From the NCBI GenBank assembly GCA_030017685.1, contig JASEHH010000027.1, forward strand, positions 1 to 37,366: DNA of 37,366 nt, given 5' to 3'. Under the pieces are notes generated by a model that saw nothing but the letters and a program-made list of their open reading frames with translations, ran no database searches and was not told the DNA's origin. This stretch comes from Thermodesulfobacteriota bacterium. GTDB taxonomy: Bacteria; Desulfobacterota; BSN033; UBA1163. Made by a program: the position numbers and the translations under genes. The stretch's first letter is position 1. The number at the start of each line of letters is the position of its first letter. This document shows positions 6,565 to 13,917 of the stretch, one piece after another.

Positions 6565-8496
6565 TTAAAAATTAATTTTTATCCCTCCGAAGAAGGAAAT
6601 TCCGGGAGTTCCGTACCCGCTTACTTCTTCATAATCTTTATCAAAAAGGTTATCAACACGACCAAAGATCTGGAAATTCTTGGTCAGGTCATAAGAAGCT
6701 GCCAAATTAGCTAAGGTATATCCATCGAGTTTTATTCTTCTGGAGAAGGTGGGTGGGTCCAGATCATCTCTTTTTCCCACGTAGATCACACCCAAGTTTA
6801 TACTCCCTTTTTTGAGAAAAGAGTAGTTCAGATCGAGGCCGAATTTATTTTTCGGTCTCCTGAGAAGATCCCGATCCGTCCTTTTGTCCTCTGTGTCGGT
6901 ATGGGTGTAGTTGAGTCGGAGGGTTAACTCCTCAATGGGTTTTACCGTAACAAAAAGCTCAGCGCCTTCGGTTTTGGCCTTGGCAATATTGATATATCCC
7001 TTTGTGAAATCAAACTGGATGAGGTCTTCAATATCGTTTTTGAAGTAAGTTGCACCAAGAACCAATCTGTTTTTGAAGAAGTTCTGTTCAATTCCAAAAT
7101 CCCATCCTTTGCTCTTCTCAGGTTTGAGATTCTTGTTGCCAATTGGACCCCACAAGGTGGCAGGGGCAAATAATTGATAGAGAGAGGGAGCCTTAAAGCC
7201 GGTGCCAAAGGTTCCTTTGAGTTTGGTATCCGTCTTTCTAACCAGATAAGCAGGAGCAATCCGGTAAGTGGTCTCTGTGCCGAAGCGGCTATGGTCATCA
7301 ATGCGGATCCCAACAGTTCCAAAGAATTGGTCCCACAGGTTAAACTGGTCCTGGAGGTAATAGCCTTTCATATTTGCCTTCTTCTCCGGAAAGAGGCTCT
7401 GGTCAGGCCCCCATATGCTTTCCGAATAATATTTCGACTTTCCTTCTTCCCTCTCATATTCAAAACCAAAGATGAGCTTATTGGTTTTGTGAAGTTCGAA
7501 CTGATGCTGCCAGTCCAATTTTAATAATTGACCCTTGTAGTTTCCCCGTTCGAAGTCGAAGGGGTGCTGAGGATCTTTTTTGTTTTTATAATTTCTCTCA
7601 TGGTCATTCACAGCGAGGCCCAATCGTTGATGCCAGAACTTATCGAAAAGAGATAGTTCTGCCTGGGTCTTTAAAAAGAACTGTTTTGAATGCTGAACAT
7701 AGTTCGGGTCGTCCGCAATCCCGACTCCAAATACCCACGTATCAAGTTCAGATTTTGCGTTAATCGAACGGAGCATAAAATCAACGTTTAGATTCTCAAG
7801 AGGAGTGAAACCCAGCCTTGCCGAGAGAGAGGTGCTTTCATAACCATCCCTCTCATAATTCCCATTCTTCTTACTTGCAGCAGAAATTCCATCCGTATCG
7901 AAGCGAGATACTCCAAGTGAGTAATTAACCCATTTATTTCCTCCACTGACTCCTGCTGTCTCTCTGAAAGTTGTATACGATCCCCCTTCAGCAGATAAAA
8001 AGAACTTTGGCTTCCCTTCACCTTTTTTGGTAATGATGTGGATCACACCACCGATGGCATCAGAGCCATACAAGGTGCTTTGTGGACCACGAAGGACTTC
8101 GATGCGCTCAATATTGTCGACGGTTAAATGGGCAAAATCATAAGAGCGTCCCGGGGAGATAGGGTCATTCACTTCTACCCCATCAATCATTACCAATGTA
8201 TGTTCAGAATTGGCGCCTCTGATGAAGATGGATGCACTCATTCCCGCCCCCCCGGTTCGCACCACATCCAGGCCTGGGATGCCTCGGAGGACTTCTAAGA
8301 CCGAAGCCTTCTGTTTTTTTATGATTTCTTCAGATGGAATGCTCGTGATTGAACTGGCAATCTCTTCAATCGGGGTTTCAAAGCGGGTGGCAGTGACGAC
8401 GACTTTTTCAAGGGTCACCTCCTTCTCCTGTGCCATAAGAGAAAAGGGAATTAAGATGAAAAGAAAAGAAGTGATGAAAAGAATGAAACGTTTCAT
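6565..8496 (-). CDS. btuB: TonB-dependent vitamin B12 (cobamide) outer-membrane receptor, BtuB-like
   Basis: A 643-aa outer-membrane receptor. A signal peptide (residues 1-22, ending SLMA-Q) precedes a TonB box region (EVTLEKVVVTATR) and the plug domain, with VLRGIPGLDVVRTGG, FIRGANSEHTLVMIDGVEV and IERIEVLRGPQSTLYGSDAI. The rest is a beta-barrel ending in a terminal Phe (GGIKINF), the outer-membrane insertion signal. Length is close to BtuB. A cobalamin riboswitch with a terminator in the leader shows B12-controlled expression and supports a cobamide substrate. It heads the cbiR-cobU-cobS-Dph6-like-cobT gene run. Confidence 0.93.
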   Translation of the reverse strand: MKRFILFITSFLFILIPFSLMAQEKEVTLEKVVVTATRFETPIEEIASSITSIPSEEIIKKQKASVLEVLRGIPGLDVVRTGGAGMSASIFIRGANSEHTLVMIDGVEVNDPISPGRSYDFAHLTVDNIERIEVLRGPQSTLYGSDAIGGVIHIITKKGEGKPKFFLSAEGGSYTTFRETAGVSGGNKWVNYSLGVSRFDTDGISAASKKNGNYERDGYESTSLSARLGFTPLENLNVDFMLRSINAKSELDTWVFGVGIADDPNYVQHSKQFFLKTQAELSLFDKFWHQRLGLAVNDHERNYKNKKDPQHPFDFERGNYKGQLLKLDWQHQFELHKTNKLIFGFEYEREEGKSKYYSESIWGPDQSLFPEKKANMKGYYLQDQFNLWDQFFGTVGIRIDDHSRFGTETTYRIAPAYLVRKTDTKLKGTFGTGFKAPSLYQLFAPATLWGPIGNKNLKPEKSKGWDFGIEQNFFKNRLVLGATYFKNDIEDLIQFDFTKGYINIAKAKTEGAELFVTVKPIEELTLRLNYTHTDTEDKRTDRDLLRRPKNKFGLDLNYSFLKKGSINLGVIYVGKRDDLDPPTFSRRIKLDGYTLANLAASYDLTKNFQIFGRVDNLFDKDYEEVSGYGTPGISFFGGIKINF

Positions 8497-8543
8497 AGAA
8501 ACCTCCCCGGCCCGCTAAGGGGGCCTAAAATAGATTTTTGACC

Positions 8544-8594
8544 GTGAACCTGACATGGTTCACAGAGAGACCCTGAACCACGTGGGATTCAGGG
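8544..8594 (-). other. two small hairpins in the btuB leader
   Basis: GTGAACC/GGTTCAC (8544-8550 with 8557-8563) and CCCTGAA/TTCAGGG (8571-8577 with 8588-8594) lie between the riboswitch terminator and the btuB start. They may protect or gate the btuB ribosome site; no T run follows. Confidence 0.45.
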
Positions 8595-8609
8595 CCAAGG
8601 GAAGGGTTC

Positions 8610-8645
8610 AAAAAAAACCCCAGCCTTCGCATCGGAAGACCGGGG
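8610..8645 (-). terminator. terminator of the cobalamin riboswitch expression platform
   Basis: On the minus strand an 11-bp stem (CCCCGGTCTTC with GAAGGCTGGGG) with loop CGATGC is followed by a run of eight T. It lies about 55 nt after the aptamer and about 115 nt before btuB, as expected for transcriptional attenuation by adenosylcobalamin. Confidence 0.85.
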
Positions 8646-8700
8646 ATTTTACCCGCATGCACCCTTCACAGTCTTATCCTCGAAGACCTTCGAGCGAAGA

Positions 8701-8888
8701 ATACCCAGGCAGGTTTTCTGACTCTCCCGACCTTAACTCGCCTTCCCATCCCGCCTTTGGCGGGACAGTGGCTTTTTTTGTTAAGGCACTTACCCCTAAA
8801 ATATGGGGTCGGGACTACAGCGGCGGGTCCGTCCCCGACTTTCTCCGACTAAACGGAGGTCACGGGGTTCCCTTCACCTGGATATCAC
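8701..8888 (-). ncRNA. cobalamin riboswitch (B12 element)
   Basis: The minus strand carries the class features in order: P1 5' arm ATATCCAGGT, AAGGGAA, a CCGCCGCTGTA segment, the conserved GCCACTG box, GGGAAGGC, AGTCAG, and the closing ACCTGCCTGG that re-forms P1. A promoter lies just upstream and a terminator downstream. Ligand binding should favour termination and turn off btuB and the salvage genes when cobalamin is plentiful. Confidence 0.93.
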
Positions 8889-8905
8889 CATTTTAAACAA
8901 ACTCC

Positions 8906-8934
8906 ATTTAACAGATCATAAAAAGGGTTGTCAA
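8906..8934 (-). promoter_or_regulatory. promoter of the B12-riboswitch operon
   Basis: TTGACA (8934-8929) and TTAAAT (8911-8906) are spaced by 17 nt on the minus strand, about 10 nt before the aptamer begins. Confidence 0.65.
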
Positions 8935-8950
8935 GTTTTTTCTCAGGAGG

Positions 8951-9109
8951 TCTCTGAAAAACCCTTCAAATCCTTAGCAGAGACCTCTGATTACACAGAT
9001 TTCAAAAAAAGATTAAACAGATTTTCTCGATTTTCAAAACATTTATAATCTGTGTAATCGTTTCATAATCTATGGAATCAGAGATTTCTGGACTTTTTCA
9101 GAAATCTCT
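8951..9109. repeat. nested inverted repeat, about 160 bp, between the B12 and CO loci
   Basis: The arms pair in order: TCTGAAAAA (8953-8961) with TTTTTCAGA (9094-9102), CTCTGATT (8985-8992) with AATCAGAG (9076-9083), and GATTACACAGATT (8989-9001) with AATCTGTGTAATC (9047-9059). No gene lies in 8935-9179. It looks like a small non-autonomous or REP-like element; no transposase is present. Confidence 0.6.
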
Positions 9110-9179
9110 CTCGGGATAGCTCTGTGTCAAGTTGTCGGCTGGAAACTGATCGAAATCGAAAAGGGAGATGAAGGCAATC

Positions 9180-10436
9180 TCAGATCGTCTCCTTCAAAAT
9201 GTGGCCGTAATGAAGTTGTCTCCTGATGATAAACGACTTGATCCCCTTGACAGCCCTGCCTTCGCGAATCAGATAACGGTATAACCCGGCACGGGAGATG
9301 TCACCGACAAAGAGGGCTCCAACGAGCTTTGCGCCATCAGGGGTAAAGACCAGTTTGCGATAGGCTTTCGGGGCAGAAGCGACATAGGTTTCATAATCGG
9401 TACCGGACGTGTGAACGATCCCCATGGACACAAATGGCACATCAGCCACTTGGGTGGCGTTCAGTATACCCAGGGTGCCGGTGTATTCAGTGGGTTGGCC
9501 GGCCATATTGCGTCCGGCACAATGGCCCATCTCCACAGCATTCGTCCAGAGCCCGGTTACGATTCTTTCTCCTGTCGTGGAATCGAAGGTGACGGCAACG
9601 TCACCGGCTGCGAAGACATTGAGGGTATTGCAGGCAGTGAAACGGTCGGCCACTACGCCTTGGTCTACCTTAATATCGCTCTGACCAAGGAAGTCGACGT
9701 TGGGACGCACCCCCTTGCCGATACAAACCATCTGGCAAACGACCTCCCGGCCGTCATCCAGAAGCACCCCGTTGACCCCATTGGCATCGGATAGGATTCG
9801 GCTGGCGCTGCATCCGGTTATCATCCTTAGCCCGGCCCTGATTAAGGCGTCACGGATCAATGTGGCATCGTTTGGTTCCATCAACTGTGAAAGGACCTCC
9901 GGTGACTGGATGATCAACGTCACCTCCAGACCTCGTTCAAGCAAGGCAAAGGCCGTCTTTAGGTTCAGCAGACCACCTCCTAACATGACGGCATGTTTTG
10001 TCCTCTCAGCCCGGAGGGCCATGGCCCGTGCATCGGATAGGGTTCGCAATGCAAAGACACCTTCAGCCTCTATTCCGGCAATGGGAGGGATATGAGGTCG
10101 ACTGCCAGTGGCAATGAGGAGTTTATCGTAGGGTAATTCCTCACCGCTCTTGATAGAAATCGTTTGATCAGTTGTATGGACTGCCTCCACCGTGGAATTA
10201 AGTCGGACATTAATATTGGCGCTCTGGTAGGGACCTTGGCCTATAAGCATCATCTCCGAGAACTTCTTTTTGCCGGTTATCATAAAGGGGATCATGGGAC
10301 GGAAATAGGGCATATCCTGTTCTTTCGATAGGGCTGTGATAGAACCCTTTGAGTCCAGTTTTCGAATCGTCTCTGCAGCGGCCATCCCCGCTGCGCTTGC
10401 CCCAATGATGACATACCTGGTCTGTTTTGCTACCAC
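9180..10436 (-). CDS. FAD-dependent NAD(P) oxidoreductase associated with CO dehydrogenase
   Basis: A 418-aa pyridine-nucleotide-disulfide-oxidoreductase-like flavoprotein. It has an N-terminal FAD fold (YVIIGASAAGMAAAETI, residues 8-24), a second Rossmann fold for NAD(P)H (AVMLGGGLLNLKTAFALLERG, about 149-169), the ATGSRP linker, and a late FAD motif VFAAGDVAV. It belongs with the nitrite-reductase/rubredoxin-reductase-like group found beside cooS and cooF in acetogens and Geobacter, where it is thought to pass CO-derived electrons from CooF to NAD(P). The start is a GTG one base after the cooF stop, with GGAG just upstream. It is the last gene of the CO operon. Confidence 0.88.
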   Translation of the reverse strand: MVAKQTRYVIIGASAAGMAAAETIRKLDSKGSITALSKEQDMPYFRPMIPFMITGKKKFSEMMLIGQGPYQSANINVRLNSTVEAVHTTDQTISIKSGEELPYDKLLIATGSRPHIPPIAGIEAEGVFALRTLSDARAMALRAERTKHAVMLGGGLLNLKTAFALLERGLEVTLIIQSPEVLSQLMEPNDATLIRDALIRAGLRMITGCSASRILSDANGVNGVLLDDGREVVCQMVCIGKGVRPNVDFLGQSDIKVDQGVVADRFTACNTLNVFAAGDVAVTFDSTTGERIVTGLWTNAVEMGHCAGRNMAGQPTEYTGTLGILNATQVADVPFVSMGIVHTSGTDYETYVASAPKAYRKLVFTPDGAKLVGALFVGDISRAGLYRYLIREGRAVKGIKSFIIRRQLHYGHILKETI

Positions 10437-10437
10437 A

Positions 10438-10944
10438 TTATCTCCGCTCTTCAGAGATCATTTTTCTGGCCGCATCTTGGCGCACATCACCGGAGAACGC
10501 CTCGACGGTCCGATAAACAAGCGCCTGGGTGGGACAGGCATCCACGCAGGCGGGAGTTTTCAGGTCTGGACACCGGTCACAACGATACGCCTTGTGGGTC
10601 TCCAGATGTCGTCCAATGACCCCATAGGGACAAACCATTACACATGTCCAACACCCTATACACTTATCGCTGTTGGTAATGACCACTCCTTCTTCAGTAC
10701 GACTGATAGCGCCACTGATGCAGGCGTGCATACATGGAGCATCCTCACAATGGCGACATAAAACTGGAACCTTATGATCCGTAGGCACCCATTCCACATA
10801 GACACGGTTTTTAGGAGTGGGGTGCTCTGAGATGGACTCAAAGAGGTTTTTACTTTTGGAGTGTTCCACTGTGCACGCAATGTTGCATGTATGACATCCT
10901 ACGCAGCGATCCAATCTGACAAATATCTCTTTTGGTTGAGACAT
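10438..10944 (-). CDS. cooF: CooF-like polyferredoxin, CO dehydrogenase electron-transfer subunit
   Basis: A 168-aa iron-sulfur protein with four [4Fe-4S]-type cysteine groups: CVGCHTCNIAC (from residue 14), CRHCEDAPCMHAC, CIGCWTCVMVCP and CDRCPDLKTPACVDACP. This is the CooF/HycB/DmsB-like arrangement. It should take electrons from CooS and hand them to the flavoprotein encoded next. The ATG at 10944 follows AGGAG at a good distance. It lies 241 nt downstream of cooS, a gap that contains a long imperfect inverted repeat, so its level may be set separately from cooS. Confidence 0.92.
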   Translation of the reverse strand: MSQPKEIFVRLDRCVGCHTCNIACTVEHSKSKNLFESISEHPTPKNRVYVEWVPTDHKVPVLCRHCEDAPCMHACISGAISRTEEGVVITNSDKCIGCWTCVMVCPYGVIGRHLETHKAYRCDRCPDLKTPACVDACPTQALVYRTVEAFSGDVRQDAARKMISEERR

Positions 10945-10996
10945 AATAGGCTCCTATGTGAATTTAGTTAGAAAATAAGGAGTTCGTTCAACGGAA

Positions 10997-11098
10997 ACGG
11001 CAACGAGGCCCGTATCGTTAATAAAAGGCTACGTTTATCGTCTTTTAATTCTTTTTTACGTAACCGTTACCGAATGACGAAACGGGCTTCGTAACCGT
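10997..11098. repeat. long imperfect inverted repeat between cooS and cooF
   Basis: Arms at 10997-11018 and 11077-11098 match at 18 of 22 positions as inverse complements, with a 58-nt interior. The arms are rich in ACGG/CCGT units. It could form a large hairpin in the cooS-cooF mRNA; no T run marks it as a terminator. Nothing else is seen in 10945-11185. Confidence 0.6.
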
Positions 11099-11185
11099 AA
11101 CCTTACCCACAGACTATTTTCATGGTTTGTGATTGCCCTACCGTCCATGGGTCATTATCTAAGTAAGTGGGAAACCTCACAAGAC

Positions 11186-13102
11186 CTATCCCAGTCCTAA
11201 ACCAGCCCGACGAGCGTCAATGGCTTGGAGGAGCTTATCTGCTGAAGATTCAGGGTCGAGATCCACAATAAAATAACCTCCTGTTAAGTCTTTCACCTTT
11301 TCTGTGAGCACCTGTGTTACCAAGGAGCTGCCCAGAACAGGAAGCATGACCCCCACGTGGGTTGGCAATCCTGCGGCAACCGCATAGGCCCCGATGGAGA
11401 CAGCCTTTTCGGATACGGCCTCAGCCGCTGAAGCAACCACGGGAAGCCTGTCGGTGTCAACTCCCAAATAATTGGCGACAGCAACAGATAAAGCCACTGC
11501 CCGTGAGTTATCTACACATGAACCCATATGTAATACAGGCGGCAGAGGGCCGCCCAGGTTATTTGCTTGACCGATGGCTGTCAAGACAGCTTTCAGCCCA
11601 TCGCCACATAATTCGTCCACATTGGCAGGATTCATAAAACCATGGCGCATAAGGGCTCCAGCTCCACAACCTGTGGCAACTACCAGGACATTCTCCTTCA
11701 GCAATTTTCGCGCCATGACTGTAAAATTCCTATCCTGAGGTACCTTAACATTATTACACCCGGCAAAGAGACATACACCTCTGATGTTACCAGCCTTTAT
11801 ATTGTCGATGAGAGGCTTGAGAGGATCTTTAGCGTCCAACCTGGATAAGGCTGCGACAATGGCTTCTACCGAAAATCCGGACACGACCGGAGTTTTAATG
11901 TTCGGAATGTCTACGGGTCTTTTTGCCCTTTTAGAAAAGTTCTTAATAGCAATACGGATCGTTTCCTTGGCTTTCTCCGATGCAGCCTCTTCTGAAAAGT
12001 CCACATGAGTGGCACCGGAAATCTTGCATATATCCATAGTTGTGATGATGGTTGTGCCCATACATTCAGCCACTGTAACCAGAGAAGGCATAATACATTG
12101 GTAATCAACCACCATGGCATCCAGGGCCCCGGTCATAATAGCCATCTCCTGGCTTACGGAGTGGGTGCAGGCTGGAATGCCATGACGCATCATTACCTCA
12201 TTGCCCGTACAGCATATTCCCACCAGGTTAATCCCTGAGGCGCCGGCTGCTTTAGCCTCTTTTTCCATCTCTTTGGCAACGGATACCATCACATCGGACA
12301 AAACCGGATTGTGACCATGGACGGCTATGTTAACCGCATCAGCCTTGATCACTCCCAGGTTTGTCTCTGTGACAATCGGCTTAGGGGTTCCAAAAAGAAT
12401 GTCAGCCAAATCTGTCCCCATGTAGCATCCCGCCAGATCGGCAACACTGCAGCGCAATCCGGCCAGCAACAGGTTGACTGCATCAGCGTCCACACCGTAG
12501 AGAGTGCGGTGCATAATCTCGGAAACCTCATAATCAATGCCTTTGGGAACCAGCCCCAGGTCTGTCAGGACTTTGACACGACCCGGAGTCACTACAGTTG
12601 CTGCCCATAAGACAGGGGTATCTTTTTCATGAAAATCCGCAAGAGCGGCTTTAGCCACATCCAATGCAATCTCATTTTCTTTCCGACCTTTGACTGGGAT
12701 ATTTAAACGGGCAGCCACTGCTTTGAGCTTCTCCCCATCCTTGACCATATAATCCCGGGTCTTGCCTTCTGCCATCTTCAGCATGGTATGAGCCAGATGT
12801 CTGGCATGTCCGGAATGGGCTGCGGTCCCAGCCGCAATAGCCCTATCTAGGCCTCGGGCCACCATAACATCCGAACTGGCACCACAAGTCCCGGTCTTGG
12901 GCTCATCCCCGAACGGATTGATTCGACAGGGTCCTTGCAGACAGTGGCGGCAGCAGAGGCCTGTCTCGCCGAATCCGCATTGGGGTGTCATGGTCTCATA
13001 ACGGTCCCAGACGGTTGTGATCCCCATTTTCTCCGCCTTGGCAATCATCTGTAGAACCGCTGGGTCGGTGCTTCTGTTTAGGATATCCTTACCGTCCGAC
13101 AT
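11186..13102 (-). CDS. cooS: anaerobic Ni-dependent carbon monoxide dehydrogenase CooS
   Basis: A 638-aa monofunctional Ni-CODH that interconverts CO and CO2 in the cytoplasm. The N-terminal cysteines for the D and B clusters are in CGFGETGLCCRHCLQGPC (residues 42-59). C-cluster ligands and surrounding motifs are visible: NIAVHGHNPVLSD (His ligand), GICCTGNEVMMRHG, VDYQCIMPS, LFAGCNN, ATGCGAGALMRHG and MGSCVDNSR. Length is normal. The start ATG follows AAAGGAGGAAAGGTT. Upstream lie a likely RcoM operator and rcoM; downstream lie cooF and the flavoprotein. No maturation gene (cooC, cooT, cooJ) or acetyl-CoA synthase gene is in the window, so the role is probably CO oxidation or redox balancing rather than a complete Wood-Ljungdahl cluster. 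Confidence 0.97.
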   Translation of the reverse strand: MSDGKDILNRSTDPAVLQMIAKAEKMGITTVWDRYETMTPQCGFGETGLCCRHCLQGPCRINPFGDEPKTGTCGASSDVMVARGLDRAIAAGTAAHSGHARHLAHTMLKMAEGKTRDYMVKDGEKLKAVAARLNIPVKGRKENEIALDVAKAALADFHEKDTPVLWAATVVTPGRVKVLTDLGLVPKGIDYEVSEIMHRTLYGVDADAVNLLLAGLRCSVADLAGCYMGTDLADILFGTPKPIVTETNLGVIKADAVNIAVHGHNPVLSDVMVSVAKEMEKEAKAAGASGINLVGICCTGNEVMMRHGIPACTHSVSQEMAIMTGALDAMVVDYQCIMPSLVTVAECMGTTIITTMDICKISGATHVDFSEEAASEKAKETIRIAIKNFSKRAKRPVDIPNIKTPVVSGFSVEAIVAALSRLDAKDPLKPLIDNIKAGNIRGVCLFAGCNNVKVPQDRNFTVMARKLLKENVLVVATGCGAGALMRHGFMNPANVDELCGDGLKAVLTAIGQANNLGGPLPPVLHMGSCVDNSRAVALSVAVANYLGVDTDRLPVVASAAEAVSEKAVSIGAYAVAAGLPTHVGVMLPVLGSSLVTQVLTEKVKDLTGGYFIVDLDPESSADKLLQAIDARRAGLGLG

Positions 13103-13180
13103 AACCTTTCCTCCTTTTCAAAGCTTCATGGGAATGGTCGAATGCTCTTCTTTTTGAAAGGAATGATCAAGGAAATTTTG

Positions 13181-13210
13181 ATGAACGGCTAAAATAGGTG
13201 GATAAACGGT
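13181..13210 (-). promoter_or_regulatory. putative LytTR-type operator (direct repeat) upstream of cooS
   Basis: Reading the minus strand, ACCGTTTAT (13210-13202) and GCCGTTCAT (13189-13181) are direct repeats with a 12-bp spacer, a 21-bp period. The first fits the general LytTR half-site pattern [TA][AC][CA]GTTN[AG][TG] at every position; the second fails only at the first base. It starts at the rcoM stop codon and lies about 80 nt before cooS. Confidence 0.6.
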
Positions 13211-13915
13211 TTATTGGATGGCCAGGGCTTTCTTCAGAACCTTGATCCTTCTTCTGGCTACAGGAATGGGAGGTATACTTTCGTTATTGAAGATGAGAAT
13301 GGATTGTCCCTTTTCGATACGTTTTATCTTCTGGACATATTGGAGGTTGGCAATAAAACATTTATGGAACCTGAAGAGGTGCAATCCTGCGTATCGTTTG
13401 AGTATATTATTTAAGGTCAGATGGAGATGATAGGATCTTTTCTCCGTGAATATTTTGCAATAATTTCCATCTGACCGGATAAAATAGATGGAGGATACGT
13501 CAAGGAACAGGAAAGAATCCTTGTAACAGACCGGAAACTTCTTCATCTCAACCATCCCGCTGTTTGGATTCATCTTTGCTTCGGTCTCCTCGGTGACATC
13601 GATGAACGTCATGGAAAATAGAGATTCTGATGAACCTTGACTCATGTCGAGACGGGATAGATTGATCATTAAGGCCTTGTTCAACACATCGATGATCATA
13701 GCGACTGGCATGTCCGGATCGGGTTCAGAAGACTTCTCCATCAGATATTCGATCTTTGAATGACTTTTTCTTGTATGGTAGTGAAACACAGACTTTCCTA
13801 AATCGGTCACGGCAAGCCCTAAGAGACCTCGAGCATATCTATTCATTCCAATCACCCTGAAATCGGGTGATAAGAGCACCAGTCCGATGTTGAAAGAATT
13901 TTGTGATTTCTTCAT
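13211..13915 (-). CDS. rcoM: RcoM-like PAS-LytTR transcriptional regulator (probable CO sensor)
   Basis: A 234-aa protein with an N-terminal PAS domain (about residues 8-110) and a C-terminal LytTR DNA-binding domain (about 128-232, with FLDVSSIYFIRSDGNYCKI, LFRFHKCFIANL and IPVARRRIKVLK). This is the build of RcoM, the haem-based CO regulator known from Burkholderia. From memory of the RcoM-2 sequence, its haem ligand His74 aligns with His47 here (YHTRKS) and Met104 aligns with Met73 (PVAM). The ferric-state ligand Cys94 has no counterpart. Located directly upstream of cooS and 2 nt after the PfkB-family gene. Without haem, a generic LytTR regulator would be the alternative. Confidence 0.83.
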   Translation of the reverse strand: MKKSQNSFNIGLVLLSPDFRVIGMNRYARGLLGLAVTDLGKSVFHYHTRKSHSKIEYLMEKSSEPDPDMPVAMIIDVLNKALMINLSRLDMSQGSSESLFSMTFIDVTEETEAKMNPNSGMVEMKKFPVCYKDSFLFLDVSSIYFIRSDGNYCKIFTEKRSYHLHLTLNNILKRYAGLHLFRFHKCFIANLQYVQKIKRIEKGQSILIFNNESIPPIPVARRRIKVLKKALAIQ

Positions 13916-13917
13916 CT

